Of a stretch of DNA of 64,000 nucleotides, positions 54,233 through 62,640 are shown piece by piece. The position numbers and the translations under genes were made by a program. The DNA is from Pseudomonas fluorescens (lineage in GTDB: Bacteria; Pseudomonadota; Gammaproteobacteria; Pseudomonadales; Pseudomonadaceae). The notes below the pieces were generated by a model, which was not told the origin of the DNA, did no database searches, and was given only the letters and a program-made list of their open reading frames with translations. The stretch covers positions 54,856-118,855 of the forward strand of contig NZ_MSDF01000051.1 in assembly GCF_002022275.1 (NCBI RefSeq), read 5' to 3'. The stretch's first letter is position 1. The number at the start of each line of letters is the position of its first letter.

Positions 54233-54322
54233 ACGAATATCCCCCATGACTCAAGGATGCTGTAGCCATCTCGTCTGGAGCATGTTCAGTGGCCTTGAAT
54301 GTACTCAACACCGGCCTGCGGC

Positions 54323-55597
54323 TCACGGTGTGGAACCGTGGACCACAGGCTGCACATCGGACGCAGCGGCCTTCGGCGCACGCATCAAAAACGGACCGAA
54401 CGTAGCCAGCAACCCCAGCATGATCAACGGGAAAAACATCAGTTTGCCCAGGCCGAAGTTGCTGACAATGAGGGTGATCAGCGCCGGCCCCACCAGCATG
54501 CCGGAAAAGCCGATGCCGTTGACGATGCCGATATTGCGCCCCGCTTGGGCGGGGTCGCGGCGCCCGGCGGCTGAAATCATCAGCGGGGCGATGCAGGACA
54601 AGCCGAGGCCGAACAGCGCAAAGCCAAAAATACCGGTGACTGCCGAGTGACCGGCCAGGGTGATGATCATGCCCAGCACGCACACCACGCCGCAGCCGAA
54701 CACCACCTGAGCATTACCGAACGCGGCCGCGAGGCGATCGCCAAACAAACGTCCGATAAAGGCGGCGCCCACAAAGAGGGACACCGCCATGCCTGCGGTG
54801 GACGTGCCGGTGGCGAACTCGCGGCGAATGTATTCCTGGCCCCAGTCGGCAATCGCGTTTTCGCCCATCATGCTGCCGAGCAACAGGGTGCCGAAGGCGA
54901 TCATCACCAGCAGGGTCTTGGTGGCAGAGGCTTTGGCGGTTTCATTCGTTGCTGGCGCGTGGGCCTGCCAGTCTTCGAGCCCGGCGTCGGGCACATCGTG
55001 CTTGCCAAGCAACCAGCGGCTGAACACGCAGCCCAGCACAAACATCGCCAGGCCGAGCACGCTGTAAGGCACCAAAACGCTGTCGGTGTAATGCCCCGTC
55101 AGCCAGCTGCAGACCATCCCCAGCAAAAAACCGCCCAGGGAATAGAACGCGTGGAAGCTGGACATGATCGAGCGCCGGTAAAACCGCTCGACTTGCACGC
55201 CGTGGGCGTTCAGCGCCGTGTCCAGCGCCCCGCGCAACAGGCCGAGGGCGACGCCGAAACACAAGGCAAACCAGAAACCCTCGGCGAAACCCAGCGGGAT
55301 AATCGACAGCGGATAGGCGAGGGCGCCCACCGTAATCACCGGCCTGGCGCCAAAGGTGTCAAGCAGGCGGCCGACCAGCAAGGCACCTGCGGCGGAACCG
55401 ACGCCAACGCCGAGGGCGATCAGGCCGAACTCGGCATCCCCCAATTCGCCTCCCAGCCCCAGTTGGCTTCTGAACACACTGACGCCAGTGGACCAGATGT
55501 ACATCATCGCGCCGATCATCATGAAACCAAGAAAGGTCGCGATACGTGCTTTGCGAATACGCGGGGGAATCGGTGTTTTCCGGACGTTGTTTATCAC
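54323..55597 (-). CDS. MFS transporter 1 of the GTTATACGTATAAC regulon
   Basis: 424 residues, twelve transmembrane helices. The N-terminal RIATFLGFMMIGAMMYIWSTGV and GVGVGSAAGALLVGRLLDTFGARPV (motif A-like) are typical of YbjJ-like MFS proteins, as is FGLIALGVG. Its start is 47 bases from the palindrome at 55644-55661. It is divergent from a second MFS gene of a related type. One may import and one export, or they may serve two related sugars. Confidence 0.9.
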   Translation of the reverse strand: MINNVRKTPIPPRIRKARIATFLGFMMIGAMMYIWSTGVSVFRSQLGLGGELGDAEFGLIALGVGVGSAAGALLVGRLLDTFGARPVITVGALAYPLSIIPLGFAEGFWFALCFGVALGLLRGALDTALNAHGVQVERFYRRSIMSSFHAFYSLGGFLLGMVCSWLTGHYTDSVLVPYSVLGLAMFVLGCVFSRWLLGKHDVPDAGLEDWQAHAPATNETAKASATKTLLVMIAFGTLLLGSMMGENAIADWGQEYIRREFATGTSTAGMAVSLFVGAAFIGRLFGDRLAAAFGNAQVVFGCGVVCVLGMIITLAGHSAVTGIFGFALFGLGLSCIAPLMISAAGRRDPAQAGRNIGIVNGIGFSGMLVGPALITLIVSNFGLGKLMFFPLIMLGLLATFGPFLMRAPKAAASDVQPVVHGSTP

Positions 55598-55643
55598 GCT
55601 GCTGGGTCCCTTTTATTGTTGTTGGGGGGTGATGCTTGATGAT

Positions 55644-55661
55644 GAGTTATACGTATAACTC
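55644..55661. promoter_or_regulatory. LacI-type operator A (GAGTTATACGTATAACTC)
   Basis: A perfect 18-base palindrome with core GTTATACGTATAAC (55646-55659), in the divergent gap of the two MFS genes. The same core recurs exactly at 55737 and 62366 and with one change at 62465. The LacI-family gene at 57007 is the likely binder. Confidence 0.8.
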
Positions 55662-55736
55662 TTCCAAAATAACACTCTCATCCGATGAGCTGTCAATCCG
55701 CTAAAACGCACGGTATGGATTCGGTAATTATTTTGA

Positions 55737-55750
55737 GTTATACGTATAAC
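55737..55750. promoter_or_regulatory. LacI-type operator B (GTTATACGTATAAC)
   Basis: Exact copy of the 14-base palindrome, 28 bases before the GTG of the rightward MFS gene and 91 bases, centre to centre, from operator A. Confidence 0.8.
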
Positions 55751-55778
55751 CTGAATTGTACAAGCACCGAGGATTGCC

Positions 55779-56948
55779 GTGTCGTCTCAAGCATTGCTGT
55801 TGCCCCGTTCTACCCCGGATATGGTTGCCTATCGACTGACCTTCCTGATGTCCGGCCTGTGCATGGGCGCCTGGGCGCCGCTCGTGCCCTATGCGCGCAG
55901 CCGCGCGGGGGTTGATGACGGTGCATTGGGCCTGTTGCTGCTGTGTCTGGGGCTGGGCTCCTTGGTGATGATGCCGCTGGCGGGCATCTTGAATGCCCGC
56001 AAGGGTTGCCGCTTTACCATGCACGTGGGGATTGCGCTGGTGCTGCTGAGCTTGCCGGTGCTGTGTACCACCCATTCGTTCGTCGGCTTGATGCTGGCGT
56101 TGACGGTGTTCGGCGCCGGGTGCGGTGCGGTGGACGTGACCATGAATGTTCAGGGCGTGATGGTCGAGCGCGCCACGCGGCGTTCGTTGATGTCGGGCTT
56201 TCATGGCCTGTTCAGCCTGGGCACGATTGTCAGTGCGGGCGGGATCACTGCCTTGCTCTGGTCTGGCGCCACGCCCTTGCTGGCGGCCAGCGCGGTGATG
56301 GCCGCGCTGGCGGCGTTTGTGCTCACTTACGGTCGGCAGATGCTCGGCCGCAGCGGCGAAGAAGGCAGCCCGATTTTTGTGCGACCCACCGGCAAAGTCC
56401 TGGTGCTGGGCGTGCTGTGTCTGTTTGCCTTTCTGGCGGAAGGCGCGATTCTGGACTGGAGCGCGGTGTTCCTGACCGAAGTGCGCGGCGTCGAACATTC
56501 GATTGCTGGCCTCGGTTATGCCGCATTTGCCGTCATGATGGCGCTGGGACGCCTGAGTGGCGACCGCATCCTGCAAAAGCTCGGTGCACGAACCGTACTG
56601 ATCGGCGGCGGGCTGATTGTGGTGTTCGGCTTTCTGGTGGTGGTGCTCGCGCCCAACTGGCTGATCAACCTCGTGGGGTTTGCAGTCATCGGCATCGGTT
56701 TGGCCAACATCGCCCCGGTGTACCTGTCGCTGGCCGGCGCGCAACGCACGATGCCGGGAGAACTGGCGATTGCCGCCGCGACCAGCCTGGGTTACCTCGG
56801 CATTTTGATGGGCCCGGCGGTGATCGGGCTGTTCGCCCATGCAACGAATTTATCCTGGGCGCTGCTGGCGGTGGCCTCGTTGATGATTGCGGTCATGTTC
56901 AGTGCCACACGGCTGGTTCCGAAGGTTTCCCCGCAACAGGTACACTGA
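55779..56948 (+). CDS. MFS transporter 2 of the GTTATACGTATAAC regulon
   Basis: 389 residues, twelve transmembrane helices, GTG start with GAGG 6 bases before. FLMSGLCMGAWAPLVPYARSRAGV and GAGCGAVDVTMNVQGVMVE are the YbjJ-like pattern. Operator B is just upstream, and the regulator gene follows 58 bases after its stop on the same strand, so the two are probably co-transcribed. Confidence 0.9.
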   Translation: MSSQALLLPRSTPDMVAYRLTFLMSGLCMGAWAPLVPYARSRAGVDDGALGLLLLCLGLGSLVMMPLAGILNARKGCRFTMHVGIALVLLSLPVLCTTHSFVGLMLALTVFGAGCGAVDVTMNVQGVMVERATRRSLMSGFHGLFSLGTIVSAGGITALLWSGATPLLAASAVMAALAAFVLTYGRQMLGRSGEEGSPIFVRPTGKVLVLGVLCLFAFLAEGAILDWSAVFLTEVRGVEHSIAGLGYAAFAVMMALGRLSGDRILQKLGARTVLIGGGLIVVFGFLVVVLAPNWLINLVGFAVIGIGLANIAPVYLSLAGAQRTMPGELAIAAATSLGYLGILMGPAVIGLFAHATNLSWALLAVASLMIAVMFSATRLVPKVSPQQVH

Positions 56949-57006
56949 GCGCATTGTTTTTTCACGGACCTCGTCTGAGGTGTTCAAAAAGATCGGGAAA
57001 CACGCG

Positions 57007-58107
57007 ATGGCAGCCGTATCAATGAAAGACGTTGCACTGGCGGCAGGGGTGTCACAGCCTGCAGTGTCTTATGCCTATAACCGCCCCTCCAAACTGTCCC
57101 CGGCCCAGCGTGAGCATATCCTTGAGGTAGCCGCGTCACTGGGCTACCCAGGCCCCAATGTGCTGGGGCGCAGCCTGCGCTCGGGCAAGATCGGCGCGAT
57201 CGGGCTGATGATGATGGACAAGCTGTCCCTGGCCTTCGCTGACCCTTGCACCATCGCGCTGTTGCGCGGCATCAGCGAGGTGGGTGAGCTGGAGAACGTC
57301 GCGCTGACCCTGTTTCCGCTCAACAACAACCGCCTGGTCGGCCGCGCCCAGGCCGCCAGCCACAGCAGCCTGGCCCTGCGTGGCCTGGTGGACGGCTTGA
57401 TCATCTCGACCTTGCCCGATGACCATCCGGCCGTGCTGGCAGTGGTCAAGCAGAACCTGCCGTTTGTGGTGATCGATTCTCCACTGGTGGAAAATTCGTT
57501 TTTTGTCGGGATCGACGACCGCGCCGCTGCCCGTGCACAGGTGCAGCACCTGCTCGACCTGGGCCACCGCAAGATCGGCGTGATTATCGACCGTCTCAAC
57601 CCCGACGGGTATCGCGGCCCTATCGACAAGCAGCGTTTCAAGAACGCCAGCGAACGCATCGTGCGCGAGCGCCTGACCGGCTACGTGGAAGCGGCGAATG
57701 CCGCAGGCCTGGCTTTCGAGGATTTGAGTGTGATTGAGGCGGGCGGGCTGGACTCCACCTCCGGGCAAACGGCGGCCTTCACCTTGCTGACCTCCAACGA
57801 GGTCACCGCGGTGGTGGCGTGCTCGGACGTGATGGCGATTGCCTGCATGAAAACCGCCCATGCGCTGAATCGCAACGTGCCGCAGACCCTTTCGGTGATT
57901 GGTTTTGACGACATTCCCGAGGCCGTACAACTGGGCCTGACCACCATCGCTCAGCCGATGGTCGAGAAGGGCGTGTATGCCGCGCGGCTACTGACCGACC
58001 AGCTCAATGCGCCGGCGGACGCACCGCTGGCGCCCGAGCAGAAAATCTTCGCGACCAAGCTGGTGGTGCGCACCTCGACTCAAGCCCTGGCCCCCACAGA
58101 GGCTTGA
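57007..58107 (+). CDS. LacI-family regulator of the GMC/TPP/HisD regulon
   Basis: 366 residues from the ATG at 57007. The DNA-binding region is MKDVALAAGVSQPAVSYAYN followed by a hinge (SPAQREHILEVAASLGYPGPNVLGRSLRSG) and a sugar-binding-like sensor (IGLMMMDKLSLAF, VIGFDDIPEAVQLGLTTIAQPM). VSQPAVSYAYN is a slightly unusual recognition helix, which may explain the AT-rich operator. Four copies of a LacI-type palindrome in the neighbourhood make it the likely repressor. Confidence 0.92.
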   Translation: MAAVSMKDVALAAGVSQPAVSYAYNRPSKLSPAQREHILEVAASLGYPGPNVLGRSLRSGKIGAIGLMMMDKLSLAFADPCTIALLRGISEVGELENVALTLFPLNNNRLVGRAQAASHSSLALRGLVDGLIISTLPDDHPAVLAVVKQNLPFVVIDSPLVENSFFVGIDDRAAARAQVQHLLDLGHRKIGVIIDRLNPDGYRGPIDKQRFKNASERIVRERLTGYVEAANAAGLAFEDLSVIEAGGLDSTSGQTAAFTLLTSNEVTAVVACSDVMAIACMKTAHALNRNVPQTLSVIGFDDIPEAVQLGLTTIAQPMVEKGVYAARLLTDQLNAPADAPLAPEQKIFATKLVVRTSTQALAPTEA

Positions 58108-58117
58108 CTCGGCCTTT

Positions 58118-58206
58118 CCTGTGGCGAGGGAGCTTGCCCCGGCTCTTTGTTTAAAAAGCCTGGGACTGCTACGCAGTCCAGCGGGAGCAAGCTCCCTCGC
58201 CACAGG
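58118..58206. repeat. REP pair, GTGGCGAGGGAGCTTGCCCC class
   Basis: CCTGTGGCGAGGGAGCTTGC faces GCAAGCTCCCTCGCCACAGG, with an inner GGACTGC/GCAGTCC hairpin. This is a fourth REP class. It lies in the convergent gap between the LacI and GMC genes. Confidence 0.85.
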
Positions 58207-58229
58207 TTACTTTTCGCTCTTGCTGCTTC

Positions 58230-59825
58230 TTAACTGACTGGCTCGCGTTTGAAGTGTGCCGCCACGCGCAAGGCATTGGCGGCAATGGTCAGCGCCGGGT
58301 TGACCGCCGCCGAGGAAGGAAAGAACGAGCTGTCCACCACCCACACATTGTCCAGGTCATGCAGCTTGCAGTTAAGGTCCAGCACGCTGCTGGCCGGGTC
58401 GCTGCCCATCACAGCGGTGCCGCATTGGTGCGAGTTGGTGGCGATGCCCATGCGCGCTTTCAGGATCAGCGGGTAGCCGGCCTTGCGCAGCACTTCACTG
58501 GTTTTGCTGACCAGGCCCTCATGGGCCTTGAGGTTGTTGGGCGTCCACTGCACCTTGATCGCCCCGCGTGCCTTGTCATAGGTGACGCGGTTGTCCACCA
58601 CCGGCAAGTCCTCGGAAGTCAGGTACAGGTCGACGCTGTGGTCGGTGATGTAGCGTGAAGCAAACCTGGGCAGCCAGGGGCGCATGGCACTGATCATCGG
58701 CTCGCGGATTTTGCCGAGCATCTGCACATTTCCCAAGGGAAACGCGTTGTGTGGACCACTGCCGTACCAATCATTGATGGCCAGGGTTTTCTGGAAGGTC
58801 ACGGTGTTCTTGCGCCGAGGGTCCACGGCCAGCATGAAGGTGCTGTTGTGCACCATGTAATTGCGCCCCAATTGGCCTGAGCTGTTGCCCAAACCGTCCG
58901 GGTGCTCAGGGCTGGAGGACTTGAACAACAGCGCGGCACTGTTCACCGCGCCGCATGCGAGCACGAAGCGTTTGGCACGCAGGGTGATGTCGCGCCCGTC
59001 CAGTTGGCCGTGGGCCTCGGTGACCGTGCGGCCATCGCTAACCAAGCGCTGCACAGTGGTTCGCGTGAGCAGGCGGACATTGCCGAGCAGGGCAGGTCGC
59101 AGCGCCGAGACTTCGGCGTCGGCCTTGGCGTCGACCAGGCAGGGGTAGCCATCGCAGGTTGAACACAGCACGCACTCACCGCCGTCGCCATAGTCCACCG
59201 CAGCCGGCATCACGAACGGTGTAAGCCCTGCGAGTCGCATGCTCTGGGCCAGCGGGGCCAGCGCCGGGTCATGGGCCAGCGCCGGTTGCGGGTAGGGGCC
59301 GGAGCGCCAGGGTTCGCTGGGGTCCACGCCGGCTTCGCCATGCACCCGGTAGAGTTTCTCGGCCTCGGCATACCAGGGCTCGAATTCGGCATAGCTGATC
59401 GGCCATGCCGGGGAAACGCCCTCGGCATGCCTGATTTCGCCAAAGTCCGCCTCGCGAAACCGCGGCAGCATGGCGCCATAGAATTTGGTATTGCCGCCGA
59501 CGTAATAGAACACGCCGGGAGAAAATGCCTGGTTATTGTGGTCCAGCCAGGCTTCGGCGTTGCGGTAACGGCCTCGGCCAAAGACGGCTTCGGCGCTCCA
59601 GTTCTGGATTTCTCGCGGCAGGAAGTCGCCGCGTTCAACGATGACGATATCCAGCCCGCTGTCGCGCAGGGCGTGGGCGAACGTTGAGCCGCCCATGCCC
59701 GAGCCGATAATCACCACGTCACAATGGATAGTGCCATCTGCATCAGGTGTCACCACGTCGAGGGCGCGGGGCGCCCTCGGGTGTGGTGTCAGCTCTGCAT
59801 GATGCGAAATCAATGCATCACTCAT
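58230..59825 (-). CDS. GMC oxidoreductase (FAD-dependent)
   Basis: 531 residues. The FAD-binding start is DVVIIGSGMGGSTFAHALRDSG (about 36-57). The catalytic pair is His466 (HQCGTAVMG) and Asn509 (AVNPALT). A cysteine-rich motif CVLCSTCDGYPC at 218-229 (CX2CX2CX4C) may bind an iron-sulfur cluster, as in some FAD sugar dehydrogenases. Without a signal peptide it should be cytoplasmic. It would oxidise a hydroxyl of a sugar or polyol. Last gene of the ThuA-TPP-GMC operon, 18 bases after the TPP gene. Confidence 0.88.
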   Translation of the reverse strand: MSDALISHHAELTPHPRAPRALDVVTPDADGTIHCDVVIIGSGMGGSTFAHALRDSGLDIVIVERGDFLPREIQNWSAEAVFGRGRYRNAEAWLDHNNQAFSPGVFYYVGGNTKFYGAMLPRFREADFGEIRHAEGVSPAWPISYAEFEPWYAEAEKLYRVHGEAGVDPSEPWRSGPYPQPALAHDPALAPLAQSMRLAGLTPFVMPAAVDYGDGGECVLCSTCDGYPCLVDAKADAEVSALRPALLGNVRLLTRTTVQRLVSDGRTVTEAHGQLDGRDITLRAKRFVLACGAVNSAALLFKSSSPEHPDGLGNSSGQLGRNYMVHNSTFMLAVDPRRKNTVTFQKTLAINDWYGSGPHNAFPLGNVQMLGKIREPMISAMRPWLPRFASRYITDHSVDLYLTSEDLPVVDNRVTYDKARGAIKVQWTPNNLKAHEGLVSKTSEVLRKAGYPLILKARMGIATNSHQCGTAVMGSDPASSVLDLNCKLHDLDNVWVVDSSFFPSSAAVNPALTIAANALRVAAHFKREPVS

Positions 59826-59843
59826 GTTGAGCTGCTCCAGCGC

Positions 59844-61631
59844 TTACAGGTGTTGTTCGGAGTTGCGGATTTGCCAGTATTCATCCTGGCGTTCGTCAGT
59901 GATGTATTCCGGGATCGGGAAGTCCCACCAGCCCGGCACCCACGGGCCTGCCGCGTCGCGGTCGGTCGGCACTTCGATCAGCACCGGCACGTTCAGGTCC
60001 AGGGCTTCCTGCAGGATGGGTTCGAGGTCTTCCGGGCGCTCGACACGGTAGGATTTCAAGCCGAAGGCCTCGCCCACTGCTTTGAAGTCCGGGCTGTACG
60101 GCGTGCCGTCCGGGTGGTTGAACTCGGTGCCGATATGGCGGCTGGTCTGCTTGCGCTGGCCACCGCGAATCGACATGTAGCCTGCGTTGTTCTGGATCAG
60201 GAATACCACCGGAATATTGTTGGTCACACAGATCGCGATTTCCTGGGAGGTCATCAGGAAGTCACCGTCACCCAGGATGCACACCACCGGTTGGTTCGGC
60301 GCGGCGAGCTTGGCGCCGATGGCTGCCGGTACCGCCCAGCCCATCGACGAGAACCCGCCGGAGGTCAGGTGCGTGCGTGGGGTGTAGACCGGGAAGGTCT
60401 GCTTGACCGCACCCTGGGTATTGCCCGAGCCGACCACCACGATCGTGTCGCGCGGGAAGACCTTGCGCAGTGCACCCAATGGGCGTTGCGAGGTGAACGG
60501 GAAACGGTCGGAGTCGCGGCGGCCCGCCAGTTTGCTTTCCCATTCGTCCTGATAACCGCGCAGGTCGCTCAAGTAGGCTTCGCGGTCGACGCTGTGGCCT
60601 TTCAGGCCTTCGACGATGGCGGCCAGGGCGTGCTTGGCGTCGGCGCAGATGCCCACGGTTACCGGGTAGTTCTTGCCGATCTCGTGGGGGTCGATGTCGA
60701 TGTGGATCAGCTTCGACGGCGGGATCGCAAACGTCACGCCCTTGGCGTAGCTGGACGAGGACCAGTCGGTAAAACGGCAACCCACGGCGATGATCACGTC
60801 GGCGGTGGACGCGACTTTATTGCCGCACAGGGTGCCCGTCTGGCCAACGCTGCCGGCGAACAACGGGTGATCTTCCGGGAAGCCGCTTTTGCCGTTCCAG
60901 GTGGTCACCACCGGAATTTTCCAGGCTTCGGCCAAGGCAAAAATCTCGGCACTGGCTTCACCGGTGATCACGCCGCCGCCAATCACCAATACTGGGCGCT
61001 GGCTGGCTTTGAGTTCTTCCACCGCGCGCGCCGTGGCGGCCGGGTCCGGGAAACTTTTGCCGATCGGCGTGCGTTCTTCCAGGGCGTGCAGCGTAACTTC
61101 AGCCGCTTCGGCCTGCACATCCATGGGAATTTCCAGGTGCACAGGGCCCGGGCGACCGGTGACCATGGCGCTCCAGGCGCGGTGCATCATGAATGGCAGC
61201 TCTTCCACACGGGTTGCGACCCAGTGGCGCTTGGTCACGGCTTCGGCGATTTTCGGGAAGTCGTTATCGGTGTAGCGCTCAAGCTCTTGCAGCAAGCCGT
61301 GGCCACGCATGTGGGTGGGCGGCCCGCCGGTGATCAGCATCAGGCTGGTGGAGTCGGTGAACGCCGTGGCCATGCCGATCACGGTGTTGGCCGCGCCAGC
61401 GCCGATGGACGTGACCGCCGCCATCGGCTTGCCGCTGACCCGGTAGTAGCCGTCGGCAAGGTGCACCGCGCTTTGTTCATGGAATACCTGAATGAACTTG
61501 AGCTTCGAGTCTTCCTCAAGGAAGGCATCGGTGAGTGTCCAGATACCGTGGCCGGGGATGCCGGCGACGTATTCCACACCGTAATTTTTCAGGGTTTGCG
61601 CCACGATCTGGCTGCCGGTCAATTTGGTCAT
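59844..61631 (-). CDS. Thiamine-diphosphate enzyme (acetolactate synthase-like)
   Basis: 595 residues with three AHAS-type domains. The activating Glu52 is in VFHEQSAVHLADGYYR, and the ThDP motif runs from GDGDFLMTSQEIAI to IQNNAGY near residue 430-460. The central domain (about 195-335) carries the FAD/ADP-like fold. It is not a canonical IlvB or Gcl by its N-terminus (MTKLTGSQIVAQTLKNYGVE), and no small subunit is present. A lyase, ligase or decarboxylase acting on a keto compound made by the GMC or HisD enzyme is plausible. Overlaps the ThuA gene by 4 bases. Confidence 0.85.
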   Translation of the reverse strand: MTKLTGSQIVAQTLKNYGVEYVAGIPGHGIWTLTDAFLEEDSKLKFIQVFHEQSAVHLADGYYRVSGKPMAAVTSIGAGAANTVIGMATAFTDSTSLMLITGGPPTHMRGHGLLQELERYTDNDFPKIAEAVTKRHWVATRVEELPFMMHRAWSAMVTGRPGPVHLEIPMDVQAEAAEVTLHALEERTPIGKSFPDPAATARAVEELKASQRPVLVIGGGVITGEASAEIFALAEAWKIPVVTTWNGKSGFPEDHPLFAGSVGQTGTLCGNKVASTADVIIAVGCRFTDWSSSSYAKGVTFAIPPSKLIHIDIDPHEIGKNYPVTVGICADAKHALAAIVEGLKGHSVDREAYLSDLRGYQDEWESKLAGRRDSDRFPFTSQRPLGALRKVFPRDTIVVVGSGNTQGAVKQTFPVYTPRTHLTSGGFSSMGWAVPAAIGAKLAAPNQPVVCILGDGDFLMTSQEIAICVTNNIPVVFLIQNNAGYMSIRGGQRKQTSRHIGTEFNHPDGTPYSPDFKAVGEAFGLKSYRVERPEDLEPILQEALDLNVPVLIEVPTDRDAAGPWVPGWWDFPIPEYITDERQDEYWQIRNSEQHL

Positions 61632-62329
61632 GACAGGACTCCTTGGGTTGAAGAAACAGAAGCGGTTGCACGCCCGCGCGTGGCCCAGTTCAGGCCTTGC
61701 TTGGTCAGGCGCCGGATATTCGGGTCGGCCAGGTTGCTGGTGTCATGCCCGATCGAGTGATAGAACACGCGGCCTTCGCCCCAATTGCGCACCCAGGCCA
61801 CCGGGCTGCGATGGCCGTTGAGCCAGGGGAAGGGGTTGCCGTCAAAAGTGGTTTCCGCCAGCACGTGGATGTTCGGGTCGACCTGCATGTAGTACTGCTC
61901 GGAACGCACCTCGAAATCCTCGACGCCCTGGGTGACCTCATGCTCACGGTCGATGAAGTTGACCTGATAAGGGTGGGGAAACCCTTCGCCCATCGGGTGC
62001 TCCAGAAACGAGCCGCCCAGCACCCAGTGGTACTTGAGGCTGGCGCGGAACGCAGCGCCCGCGCCATGCCAACCGACCAGGCCGGTGCCGCTTTCGACCG
62101 CTTCGAGCAGGCGGTTTTCCTGGGAGGCGGTGAGGGTTTCGGTGGTGACGGCGTTGTTCCAGCCGATCACGATCAGGTCATAGCCGGTCAAGTCCCTGTC
62201 CAGCGTGAAGATGTCGGTGGACTCCTCGACGTCGAACGCCAGTTCCTGGAAAACCGTGCGCGCCCACGCTGCGATTTCATAGGGGTAATGGCCGGGCCAG
62301 CCACCGAACAGATACAAGACTCGACTCAC
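61628..62329 (-). CDS. ThuA-like protein (glutamine-amidotransferase-like fold)
   Basis: 233 residues, GTG start with GAGGTG 7 bases before. GWPGHYPYEIAAWARTVF, LIVIGWNNAVTTETLT, GLVGWHGAGAAFRAS and a late PVAWVRNWGEGRVFYHSIGHD are ThuA-family segments. ThuA-like proteins occur in trehalose and other sugar catabolic clusters, and some take part in 3-keto-sugar metabolism. First gene of the leftward operon, 36 bases after an exact operator. Confidence 0.88.
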   Translation of the reverse strand: MSRVLYLFGGWPGHYPYEIAAWARTVFQELAFDVEESTDIFTLDRDLTGYDLIVIGWNNAVTTETLTASQENRLLEAVESGTGLVGWHGAGAAFRASLKYHWVLGGSFLEHPMGEGFPHPYQVNFIDREHEVTQGVEDFEVRSEQYYMQVDPNIHVLAETTFDGNPFPWLNGHRSPVAWVRNWGEGRVFYHSIGHDTSNLADPNIRRLTKQGLNWATRGRATASVSSTQGVLS

Positions 62330-62364
62330 GGTTGTTCACCTCTTTACGTTGGGTGTGATTATTA

Positions 62365-62380
62365 GGTTATACGTATAACC
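62365..62380. promoter_or_regulatory. LacI-type operator C (GGTTATACGTATAACC)
   Basis: A perfect 16-base palindrome with the core GTTATACGTATAAC identical to operators A and B. It lies 36 bases before the ThuA start, where a repressor would block the leftward operon. Confidence 0.8.
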
Positions 62381-62464
62381 GTCTTTTTAAGCTAACACTC
62401 CGCCGAATCAAGTCAATGCCTGCTGGCGCGTTTCTTAGGCGATTTTTGAGGGTTATATCAGTCG

Positions 62465-62478
62465 GTTATACGAATAAC
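62465..62478. promoter_or_regulatory. LacI-type operator D (GTTATACGAATAAC)
   Basis: One change from the shared 14-base core. It lies 99 bases, centre to centre, from operator C and 163 bases before the HisD-like gene, in the same divergent gap (62330-62640). Confidence 0.7.
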
Positions 62479-62640
62479 GTTTGGTGCTGACACGAGTGCT
62501 TCAGCGGTGCGTCTGCGCTGCGTCAGGGTGCGTCACCTATCGGGCGGCTGCGAAATTGTCCGGGGCAGGGCGGTAGGAAAAGATGGTGGTGAATGCTGGG
62601 GGCATGTCGCGTGCCCTCTGGAACCACCTGGAGCTCATTG

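Noticed and set aside
59724..61760. 678-codon frame antisense to the TPP enzyme
   Set aside because: No motif; the TPP enzyme on the - strand has all catalytic signatures.
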